Shown here piece by piece: positions 8,971 to 19,220 of a stretch of 64,000 nucleotides of DNA. This DNA is from Echria macrotheca (lineage: Eukaryota > Ascomycota > Sordariomycetes > Sordariales > Schizotheciaceae): contig MU839827.1 in assembly GCA_030411725.1 (NCBI GenBank), positions 3,975,027 through 4,039,026 of the forward strand. The letters are read 5' to 3'. Made by a program: the position numbers and the translations under genes. Positions within the stretch are counted from its first letter, which is position 1, and each line of letters opens with the position of its first letter. Below the pieces are notes generated by a model. The model had not been told where the DNA came from and did no database searches. It worked only from the letters and a program-made list of their open reading frames with translations.

Positions 8971-10435
8971 CTACTTGCCTCCCGAGCCGCCCACCTTCTG
9001 CTTGTCATCCACCAAGCTATCAGCCATGGCGTCCGCCGTCGCCTTTCTAAGCGCATCGTCGTCCTTGTCCTCCAACTTGATCTCCTTCTTGTCCTTGACA
9101 TCCCTCTCGTCGTCGCTGTCCCCGAGACTAAACGGGTCGTTCTCCGCGATCGGGCTTGGTTCGACGGCCGATAGCGGCTGCCACTTGCTAGCTTTGCCGC
9201 CCGATCCCGGTGCCGGCGATGCGTCCTTGGGTGTCAGCTTGGGCGACGCCTCGTAAGCGTTGATGTCTTCGACCGTCTCGGCAAATGCTACCCTTCTTCC
9301 GTCATTCGGCTTGGGAGACTTGGACGGCGGCGGCGGCTTGAACAGGTTGGGGTTGCCATATTGACGGTTGTCGCGGACAGGGGCTGCGATGGTTAGCACA
9401 CATCGTACGACAAAGCAAACTCGCACTTACTTCCGTCGCTGTTGAACTTCATCCCGGCAAAGTCGTCGCTGAGGAGCTCGGGATCGGCATCGTATCGATC
9501 ATAATCCGCACTCCTCCGCGTTTGGTCTCGTGTTGGCCTTCCCATAAGCGGGTTGCTGCTCTGCCCGTGGCGCTCGTCATCCTCGTCAAATTGCTCCTCG
9601 ACCTTCTTCTTGATATTGGTAAACCACGTGTTGAACTTGCTCTGAGTCTCGACAAAGCCCTTGCGCAGACTCTCCTTGATGACGGGGAGGTCATCGTCGA
9701 GGAAGCTATGCTCCCGATCATCGTAGAGTCTGTTTGGGTTGAGTCCCGTCTGCTGTCGACCACGGATTCCCGGACCTCGGTTGTTCGACGTCCGTTCCTC
9801 GTAGGCACCGACGTTCTCGTAGTGCTCTGCCAGTCGGCGGGCATACTCCTCGTCCGCTTCCAGCTGTGATCGGGCCGTCGAGGTCGGACCCACAGGCTCG
9901 GCTACCGGTCTCGGAGGGGGCGGCGGCGGTAGGTCCTTTTGCGCAGCATCGGGGTCCGTCATTTCCAGCAGCGCATTAAAAGCTGGCTCGACCCGTCCGC
10001 CGCTCGCCGTGAGGACGGCCTTGATGACGGCAGGATCCAAAGTGGGGAAGGCTTCTTTTAGGATCTGCTGGTTCTTCTGTGCCTCGGTCATGGGACGGGG
10101 TGGTTTTGGCGGAGCGGCTTCTTCGGATGCCGTTGCAGGTGTGGTGGTGGCCGTCTTGGGAGCAGAGGCGTCATCGGCTCCCACGACGCCGGTGTCCTGG
10201 ATATCGTCGTCGTCCATCTCGAGGGGTCTTGCTGTCGTTGGCGATTCGGGCGCGGGTGTGTCTGCTAGAGATAATTTACCCTGGTGGCTGGTTAGAAGAA
10301 CAGCTGAACGGGAAATGGCTGCGAATGAGTTTGAGACTGCGTTTGGGGTTCTAGGGTTCGGGTAATTGGAGTGGAGGGGTTGGACTAGAGCTGGGGAGTC
10401 GCGGTGCTTACAGCGGCGTCAGCAGGCGCAGACAT
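8971..10435 (-). CDS. CUE5: CUE-domain ubiquitin-binding protein, Cue5-like autophagy adaptor
   Basis: Exons 10435-10412, 10280-9431 and 9383-8971 give 428 residues. The first exon codes for eight residues (MSAPADAA). The acceptor CACCAG at 10281, 11 nt after a CTAAC branch site, keeps the frame, whereas the later TAG/CAG acceptors do not. A CUE domain covers about residues 74-118, with the expected FP (EAFPTLDP) and LL (NALLEM) ubiquitin-contact positions. The motif WQPL at about 359-362 is identical to the Atg8-interacting motif reported in yeast Cue5. Together they support a role linking ubiquitinated, aggregation-prone proteins to autophagosomes in the cytosol. A Pro-rich linker (PPPPPPRP) and acidic, Lys-rich C-terminus complete the protein. 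The second intron is 9430-9384. The domain assignment is firm; the Cue5 role is inferred from the pairing of CUE and WQPL. Confidence 0.85.
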
Positions 10436-11021
10436 CTTGTCGGCCGGTCAATTTGCGTTGCAGGACAGTATCAGCGGCGGGACAGTTATGCGGTTGTTGC
10501 AAGACAGAACGGCAAGGCTATGGAAATGAACAAGGGGTTTAATGTCGCCTTGGGATCGAGCTACTGGTGCTGCATTACGTCGCCTCCAGGCATGCCACTA
10601 AGCCACACCCGTGCTAATCGATAAACTTACCCCGCAGCCGCGTCCTCTTGTGATCACGTTCGCCGCCTTAGATATCTGGCATAAACTTTAGTGGCACAGA
10701 ATATGAGTTAGCTAGACGATAGAGCGAGCCCTTGATGCATTTGATTTAGTGGCGTAGAAATAGAGGCGTAACAGTTCTTGTAGCAGCATCTCCAAACCCC
10801 TGCTGTGCCCCTCGCAGGCATGTCGTCATTAGTTCGGCAGTCAGAGCCGTTGAGTGTCTCAGTCTTGTGCAAAGGCTCATAACGCTCGGGAAGCAATGTC
10901 GGTGGCTTCAGTAGCGCTTTTGATGTCGCCCCCAGCCATACAGATTCGAGTACAAAAGCTAGTATTGGCGTCGCCGTAGCATCAGCGGGCAGTGGATCTG
11001 GGATTCCCACCTTCTGTCGAC
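10436..11021. other. Intergenic: CUE5 promoter side and tRNA upstream region
   Basis: No gene is seen. This should contain the promoter of the leftward CUE-domain gene. Confidence 0.4.
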
Positions 11022-11146
11022 TCCTCCGTGGCGCAATTGGCTAGCGCGTCAGACTGTTAAGTGATCCCCCGGTGTCGACTCTATATCGACACCGGACAAG
11101 ATCTCAGATCATCTGGAGGCTGTAAGTTCAATCCTTACCGGAGGAG
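11022..11146 (+). tRNA. tRNA-Asn(GTT) with a 51-nt intron
   Basis: The acceptor stem TCCTCCG pairs with CGGAGGA, with G as the discriminator base. The D arm is GCGC/GCGC. The anticodon stem is TCAGA/TCTGG with loop CTGTTAA and anticodon GTT at 11056-11058. The T stem GTAAG/CTTAC closes loop TTCAATC. The intron lies at the canonical place after base 37 (11060-11110). Removing it leaves 74 nt identical to the second tRNA-Asn of this window except one T-loop base (A instead of G at position 57). Confidence 0.95.
11060..11110 (+). other. tRNA intron with perfect 10-bp hairpin
   Basis: Within the intron, bases 11069-11078 (CCGGTGTCGA) pair perfectly with 11086-11095 (TCGACACCGG) around a 7-nt loop. 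This is a strong stem for an intron of this size. Confidence 0.85.
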
Positions 11147-11163
11147 AGTTGCTTCATGAGTTA

Positions 11164-11169
11164 TTTTTT
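11164..11169 (+). terminator. Pol III terminator of tRNA-Asn (plus strand)
   Basis: A run of six T on the coding strand starts 18 nt after the tRNA 3' end. Confidence 0.7.
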
Positions 11170-11724
11170 GCTTTTCCGGTTCTTGAAAAGTGGATACCTT
11201 TCAGACCCCAAAGCTCGAATGGTGAAATCTGGATAGCAGTTGGACCAGCGTTGCTGTGTAGCTGGAGGGATTGTGAGATCGAAATAGACTCCAGGACTGG
11301 AAGATGGGCTGGACTGGCGAACATCCAGGAGTGAAATGCAAGGCTGATTCAAAGCGAGGCTGAGCGAAAGGGGGCAGGTAAACAACGTCAGCCAGCCAAA
11401 CATGTCGACGCGGGCCCGGCCGCCACCACCTAACGCTTTACGATGAACTCCCGCCCTGTGTGTACCGTCTGCTTCTCTCATCGGGTTCCCCACCTAGAGT
11501 GAAAGCCGACAGCAAGTGTTTTAGGGTGCAGCTATTTTTTTATTTTTTTTTCGGTGCCAAACCGGGTGGAAGCAGAGAGTGGAGAATGTTGAGGTCTGGC
11601 ATCATGGCGGCTGTCGGATCCTGCAACTTCGAAGCAATCCCAAAAAGATAATCGATCTGGATGGACAGGAAGCTTTGGCAAGACACACAAAAAAAACAGC
11701 ATTTCATGAATACGTTAAAAGTTT

Positions 11725-11731
11725 AAAAAAA
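11725..11731 (-). terminator. Pol III terminator of tRNA-Asn (minus strand)
   Basis: A run of seven A on the plus strand, that is seven T on the coding strand, lies 9 nt after the tRNA 3' end. Confidence 0.7.
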
Positions 11732-11739
11732 TCAATGGA

Positions 11740-11813
11740 CTCCTCCGGTAAGGATCGAACTTACAGCCTCCAGATTAACAGTCTGACGCGCTAGCCAATT
11801 GCGCCACGGAGGA
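11740..11813 (-). tRNA. tRNA-Asn(GTT), intronless
   Basis: On the minus strand this 74-nt gene folds with the same stems as the plus-strand copy. The anticodon is GTT in loop CTGTTAA, and the T loop is the standard TTCGATC. It has no intron. The two copies face each other tail to tail, about 590 bp apart. Confidence 0.95.
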
Positions 11814-12389
11814 TTACCGATTGCGGTTAGTATCGGGATAGCTTCCAGATGCCTATGATTGGCTGCCAAAGGCTGAGGCTTTGACTGCTGGCACTTACGA
11901 GCTAAGAACATGGCAACTGCGATTTCACAGATCCTCCTGTCCGTTTTCTCCCACTTTCTATGCAGACGGACGTATCCCAACCCCGGCAGCACTTCTTTCG
12001 ATATCTTCCAATACCCATGTCACGGCTTCCACCTGCTTTGACGCGCATCATTTCCGTTGACCGCTGAGACATCTACTTCAACCAAATCACCACAAAAGCC
12101 TCCTGGTCGAATCTCACCACCCATCTAACCCCTGGCCGCGCCTCCGGACTCGTGGATGCACACTACCTACCTAGAGCATGGCGCAGTGAAGCTACAGATA
12201 CGTACGTGGGCAAGTGGGTCAATCAGAAAACACACGGTATTAGCCCCGCTGACAACCGAGCAAAGTCTGTCTCTTGGAACTGTGACCACTCTTCAAACTC
12301 CCACTCGTCAACATCATACATGACAAGATGGGTTATGTACAAGTATACCCTTTGGACCGTCAACTTCGGTAACTACAGCTCCATTTTTT
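11814..12389. other. Intergenic region, 3' side of the feruloyl esterase
   Basis: No gene visible. Confidence 0.4.
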
Positions 12390-13319
12390 CTACTTGAACT
12401 GCGAAAAGAACTCCCACGTGTATGCGTCCGAAAAGGTATGCGATGCCCCGGGGTCCTTGGGGCTAGGGGTATGGTCACTATCAACACAAGTTAGCAGAAA
12501 CCACTACACGAGGAACAGAGTGTCGTACCCATCAAAAGCAACAAACGTCGTCGGATACTTGCAATCATCATACACGGTCTTGATGTGCGGCTCCCCTCTG
12601 CCCGGCTCCTTAGCCTCTTTAGGAGTGCACCCGTTGTTCTTGATGAAGCGGTCGCGCATCTGTCTGCCTCCGGCAATAGGGAGGACCTGGTCGCGCGTCC
12701 CGTGCTGCGAGTACCAAGCCACCGGGTCGGTGCCGGGGCTGGGGCAGGTACCGCTGATCTGCGGACTGCCCGAGAGGACGGCGACGGCGCGGAGATCCTT
12801 GCCCAGAGCACAAGCAAGAATAAACGACATGGCGGCGCCGTGGCTGAAGCCGGTCGAGAAGCGCAGGTTCTGGTCGATGCACAGGTCGGCCTCGAGCGTG
12901 CTGATGAGGTCTTTCACCAAAACCACGTCGCTACCGTTGTTGTTCCACCAGCCGACGCCGATCGAGCCGCTGGTGCCCGTCGGGGCCACGTAGATGGCGC
13001 CGATGGTGTCGTTGATCAGCGGCGGCAGGCCGTAGTAGGCGTTGGCGCCGCTGGAGATCTGCTGGCCGCTGCCGCCGACCGGGTGCATGGTGAAGATCAG
13101 CCGGTACGGGTGGCTGTTGTCGTAGTTGGCCGGGAGCTTGACAAAGTACTGGCGCGCCTTCCCGCCGGAGGTGATGCTCAGCCCCGGAGCCGATGCCGCG
13201 GCCGCCGTCACTATCTTGGGCGCCTTTCCGCATCCTGACGATGGCTTTGCGCCCAAGATGGGCTGCGCAGCACCGAGCAGGAGCAGGAGCAGGCCTGCGC
13301 TGAGAGTGTTGGACAACAT
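12390..13319 (-). CDS. Secreted feruloyl esterase, CE1 / FaeB type
   Basis: Exons 13319-12529 and 12477-12390 encode 292 residues. An N-terminal signal peptide (about residues 1-23, Leu-rich, ending ILGA) predicts secretion. The nucleophile motif GFSHG places the serine at residue 159. HGTRDQVLP gives the aspartate at about 210. FDGDHTPSP, reached only after splicing, gives the histidine at 266. The second exon ends WEFFSQFK, a typical end for these enzymes. The family hydrolyses ferulic and related acid esters from plant cell-wall arabinoxylan. The start ATG at 13319 has a CCACC context. The intron (12528-12478) has a GTACGA donor, a GCTAAC branch site and a TAG acceptor. There is no carbohydrate-binding module. 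An acetylxylan esterase of the same CE1 family is the main alternative. Confidence 0.9.
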
Positions 13320-14702
13320 GGTGGCGGATGGATCACAGTCGTAGTGGGTTTGGTGTTGTCGTCCTAACGCGCCACATCACCAACCTGCTCGGTCTACTTA
13401 TACACGTCCATATCATATCTACATACAGCTAACCCCTCTACGGACTCCGTCTCGGTATCTGGACACGGCTACTATTCCGGAGCGCGGTGTCCGTCCCGAT
13501 ATAAGCTACCGATAGACGCCGGTCCCCACCCCTAACTACGGCTACGCAGCTTCGTAGTACGAAGCTACCTTACCTAAAGCAAGTAATTAGGGGGAATTAA
13601 AGCGTAGAATGACAGGTTAAGCGCGCCAACGGCAGATGTCCTGATGCTTTAGCCGACGCCAGATTTGGGCTGGAATCCCAGCGCCAAGGGGGGTTCCGGG
13701 TATGCTGGAGCTATAATGACAGTCACATATTTGCTGCTAATTTCTCATGTCCTTATGGCCGAGCATACGGACCGAGATATTTGTTGGAGTTGGTTTACCT
13801 GGAGCTTGGGTCTCGACGGCAGCCTATTTGGGCCGTCAGGATCCAAGGTGGCTGGTACTTACTGGTGGGCTGCGTCTCACCGTGAAAGAGATACAGAGCA
13901 TCAAGATACCTAGAAGTGGTCGCGCCTCATGGCATTTATCACAGGGAAGCATCGACTTGCATTGCGAAGATGTCTTCTTCGCCTCGCCCCGCGCACGGAA
14001 CGATGGAGATGAAAAGGAAAAAGGGTGAATTGCGAAACGCGAGTTGGGTTCGAAAAATTCCCCAGCCAGCCTAGGCCAACTGGGAGCGGTCAAGTTATAG
14101 TTTTCAACTAGCAAAAACGTGATCTCGGACGAATCCTCACTGATACACGTAAAACCCCTGCACTTGGATGTTGGATGTTAGACATCCTGAGAAGAAAAGA
14201 AAAGGAAGAGGAAACCGGGGGTGCGAGCGAAGAACTTATAGGCAGGGCTGGTGGTTTGTGCACGATCGTAAATTTGCGATCACAGTTGTTGGACTTTCCG
14301 ATCACCACTATAAACAGCGCAACAGCGCGCAGGCCGCGTTCAGGGTGCAGAAGGCCACTGTAACCTTATGCGAGAAACGTATGTTCCAGCTACTTCCGAC
14401 CTCGATTACGTACCGACTTCGATAGCAAGGGTCTGGCATGTGGTAGGAAGTGTCACGACCGTACTCTCGTGGTCGGTTCCGCACGTGACTGATCGGAAAG
14501 TCCAGCACAGACATGCCCCACCACAGACGATAAGCAGCAGTGACGTCTTGTTTCACGCATGCAACCACGCGCGGAAGCGGAACACAGTTCGAGTCAAAGT
14601 CAACGACGACTTCCCCGTGGTTCCCGACAAGCGACTTTCCAAACCCGCCCAAAAAATCACCACCCACACAAAAAAAGATACTTATCGCGAACCACCGATG
14701 GG
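13320..14702. other. Divergent promoter region, feruloyl esterase and VPS20
   Basis: This 1.38-kb stretch lies between genes transcribed away from each other, so both promoters are here. I see no coding sequence. Confidence 0.45.
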
Positions 14703-15524
14703 ATGGGAAACTCCACGAGCCGCGTGACGGCACAAGACAAGTACGTCGTCCGCACCTATCCGTACCCCTCCGTCCTTCCGAATTCCAAGCCATCCCTCAG
14801 TCACCAGCTTATCTATGTATGGGAATCATCACTAACAAATATTCAAAAATAAACCAGAGCAATCCTCGACCTAAAAACCCAACGCGACAAGCTCCACCAG
14901 TACCAACGCCGCATCTCCATCCTGACCGACAAGGAGACCCAGATCGCGCGCCAGATGCTCGCGCAGGACGACAAGCCGCGCGCCCTCCTCGCCCTCCGCC
15001 GCAAGAAGTACCAGGAATCCCTCCTCGCCAAGACGGACGCGCAGCTCGAGCAGCTCGAGCGCCTCACGTCGAGCGTCGAGTTCGCGCTCATCCAAAAGGA
15101 CGTCGTCTTCGGCCTGCAGCAGGGCACGCGCGTGCTCGCCGAGATCCACGCCGAGATGGGCGGCATCGAGCACGTCGAGAAGCTGATGGGCGATACGGCC
15201 GATGCTATCGCCTACCAAAAGGTTTGTGTGGTTTTTTGTTTCCCCATCAAAATGTTTAGTACTAGGAATGAGATTGGGAAAAGCTGACAGAGAGATTACC
15301 ATGACAAAAAGGAAGTCAGTGAGATGCTCGGTGGACGGATATCTAACCAAGACGAGGAGGAGGTGGAAGACGAGCTCGCCGCTCTCGAGGCCGAGGTCGC
15401 TGGGAAATCACAAATACAGCAGCCCTTACCAAGCGTGCCCAACACGAATCTACCAGCGCACGAGGTCGAGCCCGAACCCGAACCGTCAAGACAGACAGAC
15501 CAGAGGCAGGCCATGTTGGCATAA
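14703..15524 (+). CDS. VPS20: ESCRT-III subunit Vps20 (CHMP6)
   Basis: Exons 14703-14740, 14858-15221 and 15312-15524 encode 204 residues. The N-terminus MGNSTSR carries a glycine at position 2 suited to N-myristoylation, as in Vps20. A charged helical SNF7 core follows (QRDKLHQYQRR, ALLALRRKKYQESLL, FGLQQGTRVL, IHAEMGGIEHVEKLMGDTAD). It ends with an acidic helix (QDEEEVEDELAALEAEV), likely the MIT-interacting motif bound by Vps4. Vps20 nucleates Snf7 polymers on endosomes during multivesicular body sorting. The first intron (117 nt) and second (90 nt) are a little long for this window. The splice choices restore the conserved sequence AQDKAILDLK at the first junction and AYQKEVSEML at the second. 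Identification is firm. Confidence 0.93.
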
Positions 15525-15932
15525 CGTGATTGGATACATCCATACAGAAACTATCATACAGAGGGCGCAGGCGAAACTAGCATGCTGTGCCCTAGAGGCG
15601 TTTGCATCGACATGGGGCTGGGCTGGACTGTTGGTAATGAGATACCCGATTTTCACTGCCTTGGCTCGTCTATCTATGTGAAGTGTGACGTGTAGCCCTC
15701 GAATGTCCATTCCGTGCAGCGCCCCAGCCGAAATCAAAACGTCTCTCCCAAAACATGCATAGGGTATTCCGTCCATGTAAATGCTACAATACCGTTGCAT
15801 CCCAACTCCGTTCGATGCAAGCAGACAAACCAACACCACGGCATAGCAGATGCTAACACACCCTAAAATCCATATTCACCTCCAGTAAAACGCTATGCCG
15901 CTAATAAGCCCATGATCAACCGTAATAACTCT
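15525..15932. other. Convergent 3' region
   Basis: A 408-bp spacer between the ends of VPS20 (+) and the DUF2293 gene (-). It should hold both 3' untranslated ends. No further signal. Confidence 0.4.
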
Positions 15933-18432
15933 TCATCTATAAGCAGGCCCCTGGTGGCTGGGATCGTGATACGTTCCCGGCGGCGGATCGTGATACGTTC
16001 CGGGGGGTGGATCGTGATACGCCTCAGGCGGCGGGGGCGCAAAATAATGCCTGGGAGCGCCAGGTCCTGGATCGGGGAGGTGGGCCTGGGAATGATCATC
16101 GAAGACGCGGACTTCGCGACTGCATCTTGTCAGTTTCATGCCAGGCACATGTGACAATACTCACCTGTGAGAGACCGGAAGGTACTCTATCCCAACGACT
16201 CTCTCTACTCGCTGGAAGCCGGAGCCCCCGCCGTGACCCCCCGCCGGGTCGAATTGTCTAATGTGACTAAAGCCAGGAGCCGCTTGGTAGTCCGGCATTT
16301 CCACCTTTGCCACGACTCGTTCGGCCCTCTGATGCTCAACGGGGGTGAAATGCACTTCGGATCTTCCAAAAGCATCCATCTGCCTTTGATCCTGTGGATG
16401 AGCCCTCGGTTGCATGGCATGACGTTCTGGCTCTACCACTGGCGCCTCGTGACGTCGCGGGAACTTGTTTGAGACTCGTACAAAATCAACATAGTCATCT
16501 GGACGACCTGGTGACCTGACCATGGGAGCCTCGTCATCCTCGATCCAGATCGGCCGAGCCTCCGACCTAAGGAGGGGGCTGTTGTTTCGAATGACGGAGC
16601 TATTGGCCTGGTTTAGCGGCTGCAGGCTTACCGGGATCGCAGAGCTGTAATGGCGCGGAGGAGCCGCCGGCATCCGCCCCGTCTCATGCCGGGGTGGCAG
16701 TCTGATAAACTCCGGAAACGGATCCCGCTCCCGAGTCCTATACGGTAGGTCTTGGAACTGCGCCGGAAATTGATCGGCCCGCGGCGAATACGGCTCGATG
16801 GACAGGATCGGGAAGTCCTTCGGGTCCTGGTTGGAAGGCCGAACGCTTTCGCCCAGTGCATCCGTATAAAGAACCGGCTGGACCGGTCGGGGCCCAACTA
16901 TAGGCCGGACATTTTCGTGCGAGTAGTGCACTTGATGGGGAGGCGGCTCTCTTTGAGCATGTGCATCCCTCACCTGAGGCTGGCTTGGCTGACCATAATC
17001 GAGCGTAATTGCTCGGCTGTGCAGCGGCTCCTGATCCGGGTGCTGATTCAGCGGCATGGCGCGAACAGTTTCTGGACCGCCAACACGCTGGCGCTCCACC
17101 GCTTCGTGCCACGCTCTGTCGAGTGCGGCTTGGTAGCGGCTAAAGCCTCGTTGGGCTCTCTTCGCCGCTCGGCGGTCTTTGCGCGCAAGTTTGGCCCTGC
17201 GTCCAGCTTGCGCTGCTCGCGGCCGGCTATCGCCACGGCGGTAGGCGGCAGTTGGAGACTTGGGCTTGTCACCCCCCCGAAGTGGTGCGGGTTGCTCTGC
17301 CTGGCCGATTACCTCATCGGATGACGGGTCTGATGGCTCCTCGTCGCTATCGGTCTCGCCATCCTCCTCGTCACTCTCCGAGTCCGAGATGACAATGACC
17401 TCGCAAAGAATCTCGTCCAGCTGGTCGCGGCCTGTCTCCTCGTCTCCTCGCCACTTGACCAGGATGTCGAGACAGAGGGGCTCAACAACCTTTCTGGCAT
17501 TGGCATATGTGGTTTCACGTAGAAGCTGGTCGTATCTTGTGTGAGTGTGCCTTATATGCGCAAGGACGGCAAGCTGCACTCGGCGTGACAGAGTAATAGT
17601 CGGTGCAAGCCCTACTGGCGGCTCGGCGTCATTTTTTTTCGACTGCAGACGAGGGGGTGAAATCCTGTTCGAATCATTGCTTTGCTGAAACCTGGTCCAG
17701 GGGCCGACTTACCTTGTTGAAGGCATGCTGGATAACCATCTGCCGGTCAGTGTTGGGTATCCGAGGGAAAAGGTCCCTTATCGCTGCATCAGCCTGCTTG
17801 TTGATATCCTCTTGACTCTCAGGGATGGGCTCGGGCACGTCAGGGTCGGGGTGCATATGAGGAAAGGCATCCTGTGAGGCCCCTACAGACCGCTTTGCCT
17901 CCTCGAAAATGGACGCGCGGATATGATGGCCAATCCGATTGACATGGAATGACAAGCCTCCTGCGACACGACCGTTGGTCGTCTGCTCATGCATCAGTTC
18001 AAGCCCAGCAAGATGAACGCGCAACAAACCGTGACAATGAAAATCATGGCATCCCGCTCTCGCGACAGCTCTTTACAGGCTGTCGTTAGCGCGGGATTCC
18101 CGATGGTGACGAACTCAAAGCCCGGGGGCGGGCGGCGATCCGTTGTGAACTATATGTGGTTAGTTAGTGAGCTTGCTTTTCTGTAACAGACCGGCCTCCG
18201 TTAGACCCCTCGTTACCTCGAATTCCAGTTTCTTTTTCTTATTCTTGTTCTCCATGATCTCGAAGTATGTCTTGTGTTTCGAGCTGAACTGTGGCCGCTC
18301 GGGCCTCGCGACAAGACCAGGCGGGGGCGGTGCGAGCCTGTCGATCACCTTGTTCTTCCGGTCCTTCTTGTGTCTCTCTTTGGCATAACTGCCAGAGGCC
18401 ACACCAGGGCCGCCTTTCTTTTCTCTTCCCAT
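15933..18432 (-). CDS. DUF2293-containing fungal protein, function unknown
   Basis: Exons 18432-18217, 18149-18030, 17982-17713, 17642-16165 and 16119-15933 give 756 residues. The start MGREKKGGPG is followed by a Lys-rich segment and a conserved-looking block (PPGFEFVTIGNP, CKELSRERDAMIFIV) that I recognise from fungal DUF2293 proteins. The DUF2293 region itself crosses the third intron, from about DRQMVIQHAFNK to VQLAVLAHIRHTHTRYDQLL. The remaining 450 residues are acidic at first (SDSESDEEDGE), then basic and Pro/Arg-rich, and look disordered. The last exon codes for repeats of YHDPPPGT. An alanine- and arginine-rich stretch near ARKDRRAAKRAQRG could be a nuclear localisation signal. The biochemical role is unknown. 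The gene shares a divergent promoter with the DHX35-type helicase, which may or may not be meaningful. Confidence 0.85.
15960..16022 (-). repeat. 24-bp coding repeat (YHDPPPGT octapeptide)
   Basis: Two full units and one partial 24-bp unit, each containing GTATCACGATCC on the minus strand, code for YHDPPPGT-type repeats at the C-terminus of the DUF2293 protein. Confidence 0.85.
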
Positions 18433-19220
18433 CCTATCCGGCGTCTATAAACTCACCATGGTAGGGTGTGCTTAGATGCCGGGGAAGAGAACGGAGCAGT
18501 GGGGCTGTCAACGACTCGGGGTCAGTCGGACGAGATAGCGCTGACTTGGAGGATGCCGCAGGTACTTGGACAAGGGCTTCTCCAAGTCTCTGAAGAGAAA
18601 AGAGATTGCCGAAGGGCAGAATCTCCGAGGCAAGTTACAAACTTGCCGTGGAAAGAAACACGCGCAACCCCAACGATGAAAGGAAAGGAAGTAGTATAAA
18701 CCGTAACTGAGCAGGCAATGAATGTTCTGAGGTGTTCCGGGGAGAACCTGAGAACACGACGAAGAAGCACAAACAGGCCGCTGGTTGCGTGGGTCAACGG
18801 CACGAAGACGTCACGCAAATCGGGCACAGTGGAAAACTCTGCGCAACAGCGCCGACGATGGTATCGGTGGAGAGGGAAGGAGCGACGTTGAGCTGCCGGG
18901 CGCGGCCGCGCCATTTCAGCCCCACCCCCCACCGCCCAGCGGGCAACGTGATTCCTGCCTGAGGCAAGAACCCACAGCACCCACACAGCCTTGGCCAATC
19001 CGGCTGTCTCGACCAAACAATCACAGCGGCATCATCCGAAGTTCGAAACTGGCAGCACCTCAGCTTCGAAAGGTTCGGATGATGGTCCACAGGGATATTT
19101 CACATTGCACTGCATAGGGCTAGGACATGGTCATGCGAGTTGCTGCATGGTGTCAACGTGAAAAGTTTGCCGTGACTCTTCCCTTGGTTCCCAAGTCGAC
19201 AAGCTTCCATCGCGGCCACA
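18433..19220. other. Divergent promoter, DUF2293 gene and DHX35-type helicase
   Basis: A 788-bp stretch between divergently transcribed genes. No gene is visible within it. Confidence 0.45.

Larger units (their letters stand above)
11147..11739. other. Spacer between the inverted tRNA-Asn genes
   Basis: About 590 bases without a gene. Pol III termination runs for both tRNAs lie at its edges, and a T-rich stretch occurs at 11533-11550. Confidence 0.4.

Noticed and set aside
14040..14080. GGTTCGA sequence resembling a tRNA T loop
   Set aside because: The loop is too long and no acceptor, D or anticodon arm can be built around it.
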